Shown in pieces: positions 24,158 to 35,634 of a DNA stretch of 64,000 nucleotides (position 1 is its first letter; each line of letters opens with the position of its first letter). The position numbers were made by a program, and so were the translations under genes. The notes under the pieces were generated by a model. The model searched no databases. It saw nothing but the letters and a program-made list of their open reading frames with translations, and was not told the DNA's origin. Where the stretch lies: NCBI GenBank assembly GCA_030549335.1, contig CM060190.1, forward strand, positions 48,994,999 to 49,058,998, read 5' to 3'. The stretch comes from Pontederia crassipes (lineage: Eukaryota; Streptophyta; Magnoliopsida; Commelinales; Pontederiaceae).

Positions 24158-26566
24158 AAACGCTTAGCATTACTTATCTTATATCAGAACTTTGAATGCC
24201 AAGATATTATATTTCTCTTTGACATGTAGTACGTAGGATCTTTTAGTTCCATGTAAATACTAAATAGGTTGATCTGAAATGATGTTGCAGTTTCTTCTGT
24301 GTCTAATATTTGTATGCTGAACTCAATTTTGTCTAAAAGTTTAACTTTCCTCTAAACTGGATTAACCCGCTGGTATCAATTTGACATGTAATCAAACTCC
24401 AATGTTTATCCTGATAACTCACTTTTCTTCTTCTTTGTGCAAAGCAGCAGTTAGCATTTAGCTTAGTTCTCTGTAATTGGTTTCCATCTATTGATATCCT
24501 TTCTCTGAGTTGCGACCACACAACTCTCTGTCAGCTTGGTCCTGCCAGAAATGTGCAATCACTTCATGATATGTTCAATTTGTTTGGTGCCTCCTTTGTT
24601 TGTCATATAACATGATCTCATGGCTGAAAGCGCTCAAGCTTCCAGTCTAGAATCATGGCAAAAGGAAAGAAATGGAATCCTCGTCACTCTCTATCTTTGA
24701 AAACTTTGATAGTCTTATGCCATAATTTTGTCGTTTGCTTGTGTATTTAAAATCAACTTTAATTGGCCAATGATCAATATCTCAGATCCGAACTTGAAGG
24801 CACTAATAATTACTATTAGTTTGACTTTCGTTCTCTTTAAAAGAAGCTTTTGGTTCATTTATGGCGGTCAACTTGTTACCATATAGATCCGCACCAAAGT
24901 TTTGAGTCTTTCGACTTGTGGACTCTCAAATGAAGAGGTTGTTGAGATGACAATTTTTTATTTTTATTTTTATTTTTGTAAAATACGCCAACCATTTTAT
25001 CGGTTTAAACTCTAACATCGCACGGTTTCTTTCATATGTCAAATTCATTATTTCCATTGTCATAATGCCCATTATTGTGAGTTTTTCCGTACTAATTTTT
25101 CTTGGACTGAATTCACCACAAGTTCAACTAATGACTTAATTGTTTTGTTAGTACTTTTATCAGAAATTTTAGCTTGAAGAAGAATTGACTTTTCCTTGAC
25201 GTCAATATAGAAATGTGTTTGAAATTTTCCTTTTTTTTTCGTAAGAACTTATTTTTTTTTAAAATAGGCTTAGGCCCGTTTGGACAACAAAACTTATTTT
25301 CGAATAAATTTTATTAATCCAACATTTGCTGTCAATTCCTCTAAAAAGTAAAAAACCCATCTAGATTAAACGGTTCTATGTGAAGTGAAGAATGAGGTGA
25401 AGAACATAATCCTAAGTTTTTAACCAAACACTTATTTTTTCCAACTAGTAGGACCCAAAACAATGGTAGCGAGATTAACACGTTCTTTGAATTCTCGGAA
25501 GACATTTGGTTAAGGGTTAACTAAGGCAGTGTTTGATTTAAGAATAATTATACTTGGGCTAAAGACATTTATTCTAATAGAATACTTTTTTTTTGGAACT
25601 TGAAGAAAGAATAAGCGATTCCAACAAAAAAGTGGAATTATTTATCTCTTGAAAAGTTATTATTCATTAGGATAATATTTTAATAAATAACAATTTTGCT
25701 CTTTTATCATTATGATAGAATAAGCATTTGTTTGGCAAGATAAAAGAGAATCATGTCTTATTCATCTATTTATTCTCAAAACAAAGATTGCCTGGGGAAT
25801 ATTTTCAGGATTAGAGCCAAACGTTTATTTTATTTGTCAAAAAGTATAAAGAATAGAGTTGACATTTTTAAAAAATTTAACTTTATAATAAAAAGTTGTG
25901 AGTTATTATATTCTTTTTAAAAAAAATAAACATAATCCGTTGCAAACTTTAAAAATGAATAATCCGATAGTAACTTAATTCCATACTTTTTTAATTTCCA
26001 TCCTAACAACGTCTTGGTGTCATATGAAGTCAAAAGTATCTGTTGAGTTAAAAAGAACGGTTAAGATTTAGGTTATTCTTTATAATGATTATAGCTGAGC
26101 GCCTGAGCCCCACAATTTTAAGTTTCTAACCCAAAGCGGTTTGAATGAGATAATTGAAATTAAGACAAAGCTTAATGTTTTATATCTTCTGATAAATTAA
26201 TTTTCAAATTTTATTTATGCGGTTTTTGTTCAAAATTTATTTATGCGATTTTTTTCTTAAAAAAGTTGTACATTTGGGCATTTTATTTTTATTGGAATGT
26301 GAGAAAAGGAGGCGTTCTTTTATGAAAGAGTATCTGGAAAAAAAAAACGAAGCAATATAAGTGGCGCTGTGGCGAAGCAGCGGGAGGTAGAAGAAGCGCA
26401 TGAGCTCGCGCTCTCGTTCTCTTCTCATCTCTCTCCGTCCCCATCTCGAACAGTGTACGAGTCTGGAGGCCTAGATCCGATCTGAACCTCTCCGTCCTCC
26501 AGCTTCAGAACTCGGCGTTCTTGATTCGGATCTGCGCAGGCGATTCGCTTCCCCCACGAGAGGGCC
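24158..26566. other. Intergenic region: MSP1-like 3' flank and GDT1-like promoter
   Basis: The first few hundred bases are presumably the 3' UTR of the receptor kinase gene. The remainder to about 26,280 is AT-rich. It includes isolated TTAGGCCCGTTTGG and GTTTGATTT motifs of the type found at Tourist/hAT MITE ends, but I could not pair them into an element. From about 26,340 to 26,566 the sequence becomes CpG-containing and CT-rich, consistent with the leader and promoter of the following gene. Confidence 0.5.
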
Positions 26567-29500
26567 ATGGATTGGTGGTGCGCCGGTCGCCCTGGCCGCC
26601 TGCTCCGCCTAGTTCTTGTGGTCTGTCTCCTTCTTGTGATCGTCTCCTCCGCGCAGGTGACTTCTTCTTCCGCGGTCTTGGTTCTGATGCGGTTTGGTAG
26701 GTCTTTTTCTGCGCCTTTCTTTACTGATCTGGAATGGCCCAGGAGTTGGAAAAGGAGAATAGAGAGAACGCGTCCGGCGACTGGGACCGACCCTTGGATC
26801 GGCGTTCCAAAGTATGATCTCTTTCGCTTCTTAGACAAATAGTTCCCGCACACCTTTTTTTCCTAGAAATTTCTGTTCATTGAAGAATCGTTGTTACATT
26901 ATTTTCTCCACATTACTATGATCGTGGATCAACGAGTCGTATGTAGCCGACCCCACCTAGTGGGATAAGGCTTTGTTGTTGTTATTACTATGATCGAGCA
27001 AATTTTTTTAGTGCATAAATTGGCATAATCATGAATCTGTTTTGTGTAGATGTTTCTAAAGGATGCCGTGAATGTGGAAGGAAATGTTTTGTCGGAAGAA
27101 TCAGGACTGGGGCTTTTCGATGCTTTCTTCGCCAGTTTGTCCATGATTATTGTTAGCGAGGTGGGCATTAATATCAGTGATGTGAATCATGGGACTGAAT
27201 CATGTGTTTAAAATGGTTCTAATCACCAATTTTCTCTTTAAAAATGTTTGGTTACATAGATTGGAGACGAGACATTTATAATTGCTGCTCTAATGGCAAT
27301 GCGTCATCCGAAGTCCATAGTGTTGTTCGGGGCGCTCAGTGCTCTTTTCGTGATGACAGTAAGATCTTGTATTGTGTATGCCAATACTTTCAATCTTTTA
27401 AAACTTCTGGTTGCTGCAGTTGTAATAGTTAAACTGAAGTCCGAAGCATGTCACCATCATTACCAATTCCATATGATTTGAAATGTGATTTATTTTCATT
27501 TAGATTTTGTCAACTGGGCTTGGTAGGATTGTGCCTAATTTGATATCAAGGAAGCACACAAATAGTGCAGCTACAGGTAATGGACTTCACAGTTCCTAAG
27601 TTTTTGCTGCTTAACTATACTATGGTCGTTCTACTTTTTTCTCATGACTTTCCAAGTACTTTGATAGGGGCCTTACTTGCACATTGGTTAATTCTTAGCA
27701 AATATTTCACTTGCTCTTTTGCTGTGGCAAATTGTTACTATCTAGTTCGAGCTTTGACTTAAGCAACAACCTTAAGAATTTCTTTTCTTGTGTTTGTATT
27801 ACATTTAACTGTTAGGCCCCATTTGGCTCTACTTTTTTATTCTTGGATTAAGAGAATTTGATCCATGTAATATTCCAATGCTGTTAACCAGGAGGAGCAA
27901 TTCTGTTATTGCGTAAAGCACGAATGCACTGTTCTCATATTTTTTTGTTCCCATAATAATTGATGTGAGGTTCACAGCTTCAAAACAAATGGTGCTCAGC
28001 ATTGCTCCCGAACCAAACGGGACCTTAATGTATGGTTTTCAAACATGTTGGGACACAAATTCAAGCATTTTTAGGTTTCATGGACTTACTGCTCATTTTA
28101 TTTTGTTTTAGAGCACTGTGTTCGTCGGGAAGTTTTCTTCTTCTTGGAACAAGTGGTAGAGCATCTGTTCTCTGTCACTTTTTAGTAGTCCATCATGCTG
28201 TATGCTTATACCATTTAGGTCTGTGGTTTGGTCTAGTTAGTTGAAATGAATAGGATGAAGCTAGAAAGCTTAATATGCTAGACCATGTTCCAAAGTAGAG
28301 GAAGATTTTTGTTAGTGTTTGAGAAGTTAATTCTTGGTTAGCTGTACTCCAGTTCTTTTGATTGCCTACATGCACCTTTCCGAATTATGCTACATAACAA
28401 GAATGACTTCGACTTTCTTGTTTGCTAATTGTCGTTCAACGGTTCATTACTGAAGTTGCAAGTCTGAATACTTTTGGACAAAAAATGCTCTGTCATGCTT
28501 TTTTGTGCTTAGTTCAATGTAACAATGATTGTTATCCTGCACACAGTGCTCTATGCATTTTTCGGGCTGCGATTACTTTACATTGCCTGGAGATCAGATT
28601 CAAAGGCATCACAAAAGAAGGAAATGGAAGAAGTATGTGCCTCTCGTATACTTATCATCATATCCCCTGGATTATTTTTTGAAATAATATCCCCTGGATT
28701 ATTCTTTGGCCTAATGTACTATTCATATTTAATTGTCGAATCTCATGAACATGGATCAACGAATATGGTGTCGTATGATCCATGTAGCCGACCCCACCTA
28801 GTGGGATAAGGCTTTGTTGTTGTTGTTGAAGAACAGCTGCTTATTGATTGGCCCATGATACTTTAGTTCTTATACTATTATAACTACTTTCTTATGAAAA
28901 AATTGAGTATTCAATCTTAGTATGTGGTTTAATCTGTTCCTAGATGTCTCATGTAGTTCTACAGTTTTTGAGGTAAATTTCCGCCATTAGCTTTAGGCAG
29001 GTCGGGTTTTTTCACGGGTCGAGTTGGACCCAACCCATGAACAAACCTGTCCCGCCTCGACCAAATCCGGTCAGGTTGGGTCAAGGCCCTTTTGGGGACC
29101 AAATCCGACCCAACCCGACTCGATTTAGGTCGGGTCGACTAACCCTACCCGACCACCTAATTTTCCTTTTTTTTATTGTTTTCTTACTGTCTTACATTTA
29201 TTTAATATAAAAAAATACTAAAGTAGCAAAATATATGGATTATGTTTTTTTCGACATTTATGTTTTTTTTTCTTGTAGATTTGGAAAGGTTAACTCCGCC
29301 TATGTTTTATAGCCGGTCCCAAGCCCGGATAAAGGAGGAGGGTTGTGTTAGGCCCCGACAGCCAGCGTAAAATCTTGTCGAATCTCATGAACATGGATCA
29401 ACGAATGGCGTCGTATGATCCATGTAGCCGACCCCACCTAGTGGGATAAGGCTTTGTTGTTGTTGTTGTTGATTTGGAAAGGTTGCTTTCATCATGCATT

Positions 29501-30682
29501 TGTAGATTGATTTATTTGACTATATGCATGCAGGTAGAGGAGAAACTCGAGTCAGGACAAGGGAAAACAACCATGCGCAGGTTCTTTTCCAGATTCTGTA
29601 CGCCAATCTTTTTGGAGGTTTAATTCTTATCAACTTTCTCTTGTCTGTGTCCTTGGTTGACTGTGCTAGCTATTCAGGTTTACATCTTTTTTACATTTAC
29701 TTGTATTCAACAATTACATCATTTCCTTAGGGAACAATGGATTTCCCTGCTGTTTTTGCATTCAAAACTCTGGTATTATAAGTTGTTTATACTTACCTAT
29801 TTCTTTTTTCTTTTTGCAGTCATTTATTTTGACTTTTTTGGCTGAATGGGGGGATCGCAGTCAGATAGCAACTATCGCAGTAAGTTGGAGTGCATATATT
29901 TTCATCTGGAAGTTGCTTTCACAACAATGCATTGACTTTAGTGCTTCAAAGTGCATGAATAATAGGTTTTTTTTTCCTACAAACAAGACTGCAAGCTTTC
30001 TACATGTTGATTACATACGTTTTTAAAAGAAAGTTTTATACATATGAGATCAGCTGAGAGTTCTTGTACTTTCATGTCCTTGAATTTACCCGTAGAACAT
30101 GCCACAGAAAATTTCCTCAAGGAATTCTTATAATTTCCAGTTTTTTTTTGCTGATGATTGTTGTTGAGATTGTCTGTTCACTTTTCTTCTTCGAAGTTGT
30201 TAGTTACTTTCATTTTCACATGAAATCACCAGTTTTAGGAAAGGAGTCCAGTCATCTGCTAATATCTAATCCCCTTTAAAATGTTTCTCAGTTTTCCTCT
30301 TCTCGTCGTAATAAAAGTACACCCTTCTCAAAAAGAAAAAAATAAACCATTTATTTCCATTTAGTTGTTAGTAATAAACAAACTACTCTGAACTGTACAG
30401 TGACCATCTAGATATAATTTCCGGGTGCTCTGCTTGTATGATTGCATCACTTTATTGTTCAAATGATTCATATTTTGTGGTCTGGCCATGCAGCTGGCGA
30501 CCCACAAGAACGCAGTCGGAGTTGCCATCGGAGCAACCATTGGCCACACTATATGCACCTCGCTTGCGGTTGTTGGAGGTAGCATGCTGGCTTCAAAGAT
30601 CTCACAGAAGTCCGTGGCAACAGTTGGCGGTCTTCTATTTCTTGGATTTTCCTTGTCATCGTACTTCTACCCTCCATTGTGA
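26567..30682 (+). CDS. GDT1-like (UPF0016/TMEM165) membrane cation transporter, eight exons
   Basis: Members of this family move Mn2+ and Ca2+, in exchange for protons where tested, into Golgi or chloroplast compartments. Exons: 26567-26656, 27050-27160, 27260-27358, 27504-27576, 28547-28632, 29534-29617, 29820-29879, 30494-30682. All introns are GT-AG and the frame gives 263 residues. The N-terminus has a strong signal-peptide-like hydrophobic stretch (about residues 12-29), which suggests a secretory-pathway location like the longer Golgi members rather than a plastid form. The duplicated family signature is present as E67-I-G-D-E-T72 and E190-W-G-D-R-S195, each in a hydrophobic segment. 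A charged loop at about 146-170 separates the two halves. In the first signature the residue after GD is Glu rather than the usual basic residue. I recall the same variant in plant PML3/4/5-type proteins. Confidence 0.93.
26912..26996 (+). mobile_element. 5'-truncated Au-type SINE with 13-bp target site duplication
   Basis: A 59-bp SINE 3' fragment (26,925-26,983) ending in TTGTTGTT carries the GGGATAAGGCTTTG block. It is bounded by the perfect repeat ATTACTATGATCG at 26,912-26,924 and 26,984-26,996. It lies in intron 1 of the GDT1-like gene. Confidence 0.88.
27812..28027. mobile_element. Small Tourist-like MITE with TTA duplication
   Basis: The body at 27,815-28,024 (210 bp) starts GGCCCCATTTGG and ends CCAAACGGGACC, imperfect terminal inverted repeats. 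It is flanked on both sides by TTA. A three-base TTA duplication with GG(N)CC(N)TTTGG termini is typical of PIF/Harbinger-derived Tourist MITEs. It is in intron 4 of the GDT1-like gene and has no coding capacity. Confidence 0.65.
28733..28827 (+). mobile_element. 5'-truncated Au-type SINE
   Basis: This copy starts within the GTCGAATCTCATGAACATGG region and ends in (TTG)4 after the conserved GGGATAAGGCTTTG. No target duplication could be paired with confidence. It lies in intron 5 of the GDT1-like gene, about 550 bp upstream of a fuller copy in the same orientation. Confidence 0.8.
28990..29160. repeat. GGGTCGGGT/ACCCGACC-rich segment, possible nonautonomous transposon fragment
   Basis: This segment is dense in GGTCGGGT and ACCCGACC words on both strands. 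The composition closely resembles that of the hAT-like element at 57.4-57.8 kb. It lies in intron 5 of the GDT1-like gene. Clear termini were not found, so it is described as a fragment. Confidence 0.45.
29278..29484 (+). mobile_element. Au-type SINE, near full length, 14-bp target site duplication
   Basis: The body at 29,292-29,470 (179 bp) contains GGTCCCAAGCCCGGATAAAG at the 5' side, the GTAGCCGACCCCACCTAGTG block and a (TTG)n tail. Perfect flanking repeats GATTTGGAAAGGTT occur at 29,278-29,291 and 29,471-29,484. It lies in intron 5 of the GDT1-like gene, about 50 bp before exon 6. Confidence 0.9.
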
Positions 30683-30868
30683 TTGTAAATTTTTGTTCTC
30701 ATTTGGAAGACACTTCCACATTGCACCATTTTGACTTGCATGTATTCTTTGTAACAAGGCAAATCAGCCTCTAATTTGTTCCTTTGTTAAAAAGAAACTA
30801 ATTTAAGTTTGTGTATAATTCGAAGTTAACAATATTATCCTATCTCTATTTTTAGGTATGTACCTACC

Positions 30869-32640
30869 TGATGGAACGCCAACTTTCAGAAAAGTAAAAT
30901 AAGATGTAATTAAAAAATAGCTATGCGTATGGAGTGTAAAACATATCCTTAAACATCTATTAGACACATATTTATAGAAATAAAGAAATAAATTAAGTAG
31001 TAATTGTTGCAAATAAGGAGAATGGTAGAATATGCTAGTTGAGAGAAGTAGTGGGACATTTAATGTGTGGGAAGGTGATATGATGCTGGAACGATAGTTT
31101 CTTCAAGAGATTGATCACACTCTCAAGCCACTCATAAGTTGGGATTTCTAATTAGCTTGTAGAGTACTGAGAGACGCTAACTATGCGACTCTAACTGCCA
31201 CATTATATATGAAGGTTCTTGCATATTCGATTGTAAATACTGTTGTCCTTGCCGATTTGAACATCAAAAGATGGGGAGTGAATGGACATGTAGTTTTAAT
31301 TTTTTTTTAGAATTGTTGTCAACAAAAATGATAATTTTTGGTGCCATATTTTGCCTAGCAGCTTCATAATATTGCATGTCCCGAGATAACATGAAGAGAT
31401 ATATGTCCAAAGTTTGAGGGAGGATTTGCATTGTTGATTAAATTTTCGTCTTTAGAAATAGCAAGCTTCATTAATGAAAAAATGGGATTTTTGCAATGAT
31501 GACTTAGGAGAACTTCTCATTGCATCTAAAATATAAACCTCTTGCCACTCAAGAATGGCGTTCTTCATTCCATGAGTGTGCTGCGATTGGTGAACAAATT
31601 GTAATTGTAGTTAATTACATGTGAAAGAGTGATCGAATGTGATATTGTTGTCTTTGTGGGACACGAAGTTGAGTGAGGTCGATTGTAACGGTTGAAACTC
31701 TTATTCTCTTGACAAAGGTTGATTTTTTAGTCAAATTCAAAAGCTGGACTCATAATTTTATAAATAGTTCTTGGCTTGTGAGTGGCTTGTGAACGAGATC
31801 ACTTTTCAACTCTTATTGTAAATTATTAAGGAAAAATCCCACGATGCAACGTTTAGGCCAATTGATAACACATGAACTTTTTTTAGCAAATTCCTCACAA
31901 TGTTGTTGAACATATTCTGTTTGATGCAAGCAACAAAGATGCTCGTCAGAATTTTGAAATTCTGCATATTCATAATTTTCTTATAACTCTTTGACAAACC
32001 CCTCCCAATACATGGCAATGCGTTCATGATTAGTTCAAGTAAATAAATCAAAAGAATAATCTTCTAAATACATGGAAGCAATGTCAACTTTTGCATTCTC
32101 TAAAATTTGATAATAACAAAAATACTTTAACTTTAAGAATCCAATCACGAGGATTGCCTCTTCAAACTTCGAAAACTCTACATCTATGTGCAGATGTCGA
32201 GAACACATAATCTCCTTTGTCCAATAACCTTTACCTATGTCAGAGTCAATTTCAACAACTTTTCCTATCTCATGGGCAATATAACAACTAGTTGCTTTGA
32301 GCTTTGAGGGTTGTAACTTCAGCTACTAATGCATAATAAACTTTAATTTTGATGCAATAGCAGATAGTTGTTGAGCAAGTATGATGGAGAAATGAATGTG
32401 TGTATTAGAGGGTGGAGATGCAGTTACTAGTTAGTTTGTCTTTGTCTATGGAATTTGTATTCACCATTGTTGGCATCATTAGTACTCTTATATCAATTTG
32501 ATAGAATACCAACTTTCAAAACATAAATGAAAACGACATAAGATGTAGCTAAAAGATTACTACAGATAGGAAACGAACAAACCTTTATAAATATAAAGTT
32601 TAACAACAAAACATATCCTTAAACAAATATGATTAAAAGC
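30869..32640 (-). mobile_element. Decayed Ty3/gypsy remnant: LTR pieces plus gag only
   Basis: Two related segments begin TGATGGAACGCCAACTTTCA (30,869) and TGATAGAATACCAACTTTCA (32,499). They share further words such as AACATATCCTTAAAC, as expected of paired LTR ends. Just left of 32,499, the complement of a degenerate tRNA-Met primer site (TTGATATAAGAG) is readable on the minus strand. Between the LTR pieces, minus-strand frames broken by stops and frameshifts give gag-like peptides at about 31,640-32,140 and a damaged zinc-knuckle-like segment (starting CNEKFSPK) near 31,520. No pol domains are seen, so the element is deleted and inactive. Confidence 0.6.
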
Positions 32641-32649
32641 AAAACGATA

Positions 32650-33462
32650 TTCTTTAAGGACTCATCGACTCACTATATTTCATTCAATGTTTTCGAACAG
32701 GTGGGATCCGGCTTTAGTTCATTCATCATCTATTATTGTCTCGTTAACTAAAAAGTTTGAAGATGGAACCCTAAGCCTTTTTTTTTTTCTAGACTTTATT
32801 CTAAATCTACCCAGAAAAGACCTTTCTTTAGAGCTTTTTGAAGCATATCGTAAATTACTCAAAAGAAATTTTGGTAATTGCACACCCCAATTGTTTCATT
32901 ATCAAGAAGATGAGATTAAATTTAAATCTTAAGACCCTTAACCATGACATCCTTAGAGTAAGATCAATATATACGGCAACCAAGTAACCCTAGATTTTAG
33001 TAAGAACAAAAAAACTCTTTTTCCTACTAAGCAATTAATAATGAAATCGTTGTACCTGTTTGGTTTATAGTCAAACTTTTGTTAGAGATAAATATAACAG
33101 ATTCTTAGCAAAAGCAGAACTACATAAACGCACCATGTTTTTAACATGATAACCAGGAACAAAAGTTATATGACAACAATTTTGTAGTATGTGCAAAAAA
33201 CAAGGATAAAGAAAGTGAAGCTATTTAAAATGATGTCTGACCAGTATTGGACAAAGATTTAAAATCCTAAGCATAACAAACCAGAGTATCTGTCTGAAGC
33301 CAAAATTTGAAACAAAAGCAGCACTTGAGGAACATAGTGGAAAATAAAAATAAGAAGGTTTCCAACAGTATGTTAATAACTGGATAGAGAGATATAACTG
33401 TTTAAACTTCAAAACCAATTGGAACATCTGCCTATGCTAAAAAAAAGTGACAAAAGGAGAAT
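32650..33462. other. Intergenic region between the gypsy remnant and RPL31
   Basis: A plus-strand frame at 32,687-32,932 (81 codons) does not match any family I recognise and has no promoter or neighbour supporting it. I do not call it as a gene. The part nearest RPL31 (33,200-33,462) is presumably the RPL31 3' UTR. Confidence 0.4.
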
Positions 33463-35060
33463 TCAATCAGCTTCATCAACAACTTTGGTACCCAGCCCTT
33501 TAAACCCTTCAACAGGTACCTCGGCGACTGTGACCAAAGAATAGAGCTCTTCTTTGGCATCTTCCTCGTCATTCCTCTTGCGAGCAATCCTCACGCGAAT
33601 CCGTCTTGGAACACCTCGAATTCCTCGACTCCATATATGTTTGTTAAGCTTGACATCAACTCTGACATCTGTGGTACCCATGGCCTTCTGAGCAAACTTC
33701 CTTATCTCTTTGATAGCCTTTGGTGCCATCTTCTTGAAGGTGCTGAAACCAAATAAAGAACATCAAGAAAAGCCCTCATGCACATGAGTAGAAGTGCAGA
33801 TTTGGCAACAAAAAGGAAACCTTGTCATTGCATTACAATGATGACAAAGACAGGAATCGTGTTCCCATTAAAATCCCAGAACAGAAAGATAGTGAACCAA
33901 AAGTAAAGTTTGCATATAGAATTTCATTTCTAATCAACGAGTTCCCAACATCTTGTTCTGTAAATTGTGCATATAGCACATTGAATAAAGAAAACACTAG
34001 AGAGCCAAACAATCTCACCATGTAGAAAATTTCATACCAAGACAAAATAACATTTACAACAAACAAATGGCCCCAAAGAAGAAAATTTAGAGAAGTGGAG
34101 TACAGTGAATACACATTAAAGCTTGTCTGCAAACAATTCTATGACAAAACATTGACAGAAAAGATGTTCCTAAGAAGTCCAGAAGTCATTTGAGGATAAA
34201 CCAGCCATGCTTTACGGCTAGAATTCATGGACAACTGAAGCAACTCCTCATATAGGTCAGCTGTCTAATCCACTTTTGCAAGGCTAATTCAGTTAGCAAT
34301 ATCCAAAGGCCCTAATTGTGTACATCACCATTTTCTCTTATTCCTAAATATAAATAATGAACTCCGTTCTAAAAATAATTGAACTCCAATACACAGAATC
34401 AGAATCAAACAAGATGTTGGCTCCAAAGATAAACAAAATCGGATATCGCATTTTAAGGAGTATGTCAATAAATCATATGCTCGCCTACACCCATGACCAC
34501 TCATTAAAGTTCCCACATAGAAGGGCGACAGTAATATCGCTGGAAACGCCAATTGATGATAAACTCAAAAGGAACTTATTACAAAATCTAAATGAACAGA
34601 ACAGCACGTCCAATTAGATAAAGTTGACAATTAATACATATCCAACTGCACAAATGAAATTAAATAATGCGGTGAAGGAAAAATTTTCAGATGACGGATA
34701 ATCTTCAATCAAGTGTCCCAAGGTGATAACACACACACAATGCAGCGATCTCTAATATCTCACAAGGTAAATATTGCTAAAGCTCATAATTTAACTAAAA
34801 GAGAGGGAAATGCTAAATTGGGATTCCAACAAGGCCCTTAAATGCACAGATCCATTTGATTCGAACACAGTGGAACATGACATCATCGTATGATCACAAT
34901 AGATCAGGAGAAGAGACAAAAAAAATTGGAAAGAAAGAAGAACGAATCAGGTAGCGAAGGAGATGGCATACCATCCATGAAGGCGCTTGTGGAGGTTGAT
35001 GGTGTACTCCCTCGAGACCACCTCCTCCTTCCTCCCGCCTTTGCTCGACTTCTCCACCAT
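33463..35060 (-). CDS. RPL31: 60S ribosomal protein L31 (eL31), two exons
   Basis: This is a structural protein of the cytosolic large ribosomal subunit, located near the peptide exit tunnel. Exon 1 is 35060-34972 and exon 2 is 33742-33463, joined by a 1,229-bp GT-AG intron. The split codon TG|C gives the RLHGCTFKK motif expected at this point in plant eL31. The predicted product has 122 residues, close to the family's 119-125. It contains the [16 protein letters not shown] and [16 protein letters not shown] blocks typical of eL31 and an acidic C-terminus. Exon 1 starts at the only suitable ATG, in a CpG-rich leader. Its promoter side carries a telo-box and a TGGGCC site, as is usual for ribosomal protein genes. 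It is divergent from the PPR gene. Confidence 0.97.
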
Positions 35061-35634
35061 GGTCGCCGGCCGCCGCCCACTCTTTCGTTCTCCCTTCTTC
35101 ACTATACGCTGCTCCTCTCGGGCGCGGGCGGTCCAAACCCTAAAATGGAGGCCTCTATACCCCGAACCCGAGTTGATTAAGATACCCTCGCAATCAGAAA
35201 AAATTACGGTTAGGCCTACGTTAAGGAGGCCTAGTGGGCCAGAATTTAATTAACTCTTTTGGGTCTCTTTATTTCTTCATATTAGGCCGAGCCCGTGAAT
35301 CTAATTCGAGGCCTCTTTGGCCCTTGATAGCCGGCCACAAAGTTTTTTATTTATATACTTTTTGCAACTTTATGCTGTGTTTATTTTACTGTAAATAAAT
35401 TTGAACAAAACATTTCTTTTTTAAAAAAATTAATCTAATAATAACAATACTAATGTAATAAGATAATTTAAAACTTTAACAATATGTTATCTATTTATTT
35501 TCAGAAAATATTCTTCCCGCATCGATTGGAAAGATGATAACGGTGAACTCTGGATTTTGGAACCACGTCACGAATTTAATTGAACATTTTGCATTGCGCA
35601 ATTAAGAAATAAGAAGACGAATTGAATTGATCAG
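35061..35634. promoter_or_regulatory. Divergent promoter region between RPL31 and the PPR gene
   Basis: The spacer between the two start codons is 574 bp. A telo-box AAACCCTAA is at 35,135-35,143, about 75 bp upstream of the RPL31 ATG, and a site II-like TGGGCC is at 35,235-35,240. These two motifs together mark promoters of plant ribosomal protein and other growth-linked genes. No distinct TATA box is obvious on the RPL31 side. Whether the PPR gene shares these elements is inference. Confidence 0.7.

Noticed and set aside
25250..25820. Possible MITE starting TTAGGCCCGTTTGG
   Set aside because: No matching inverted terminus and TTA duplication could be located downstream.
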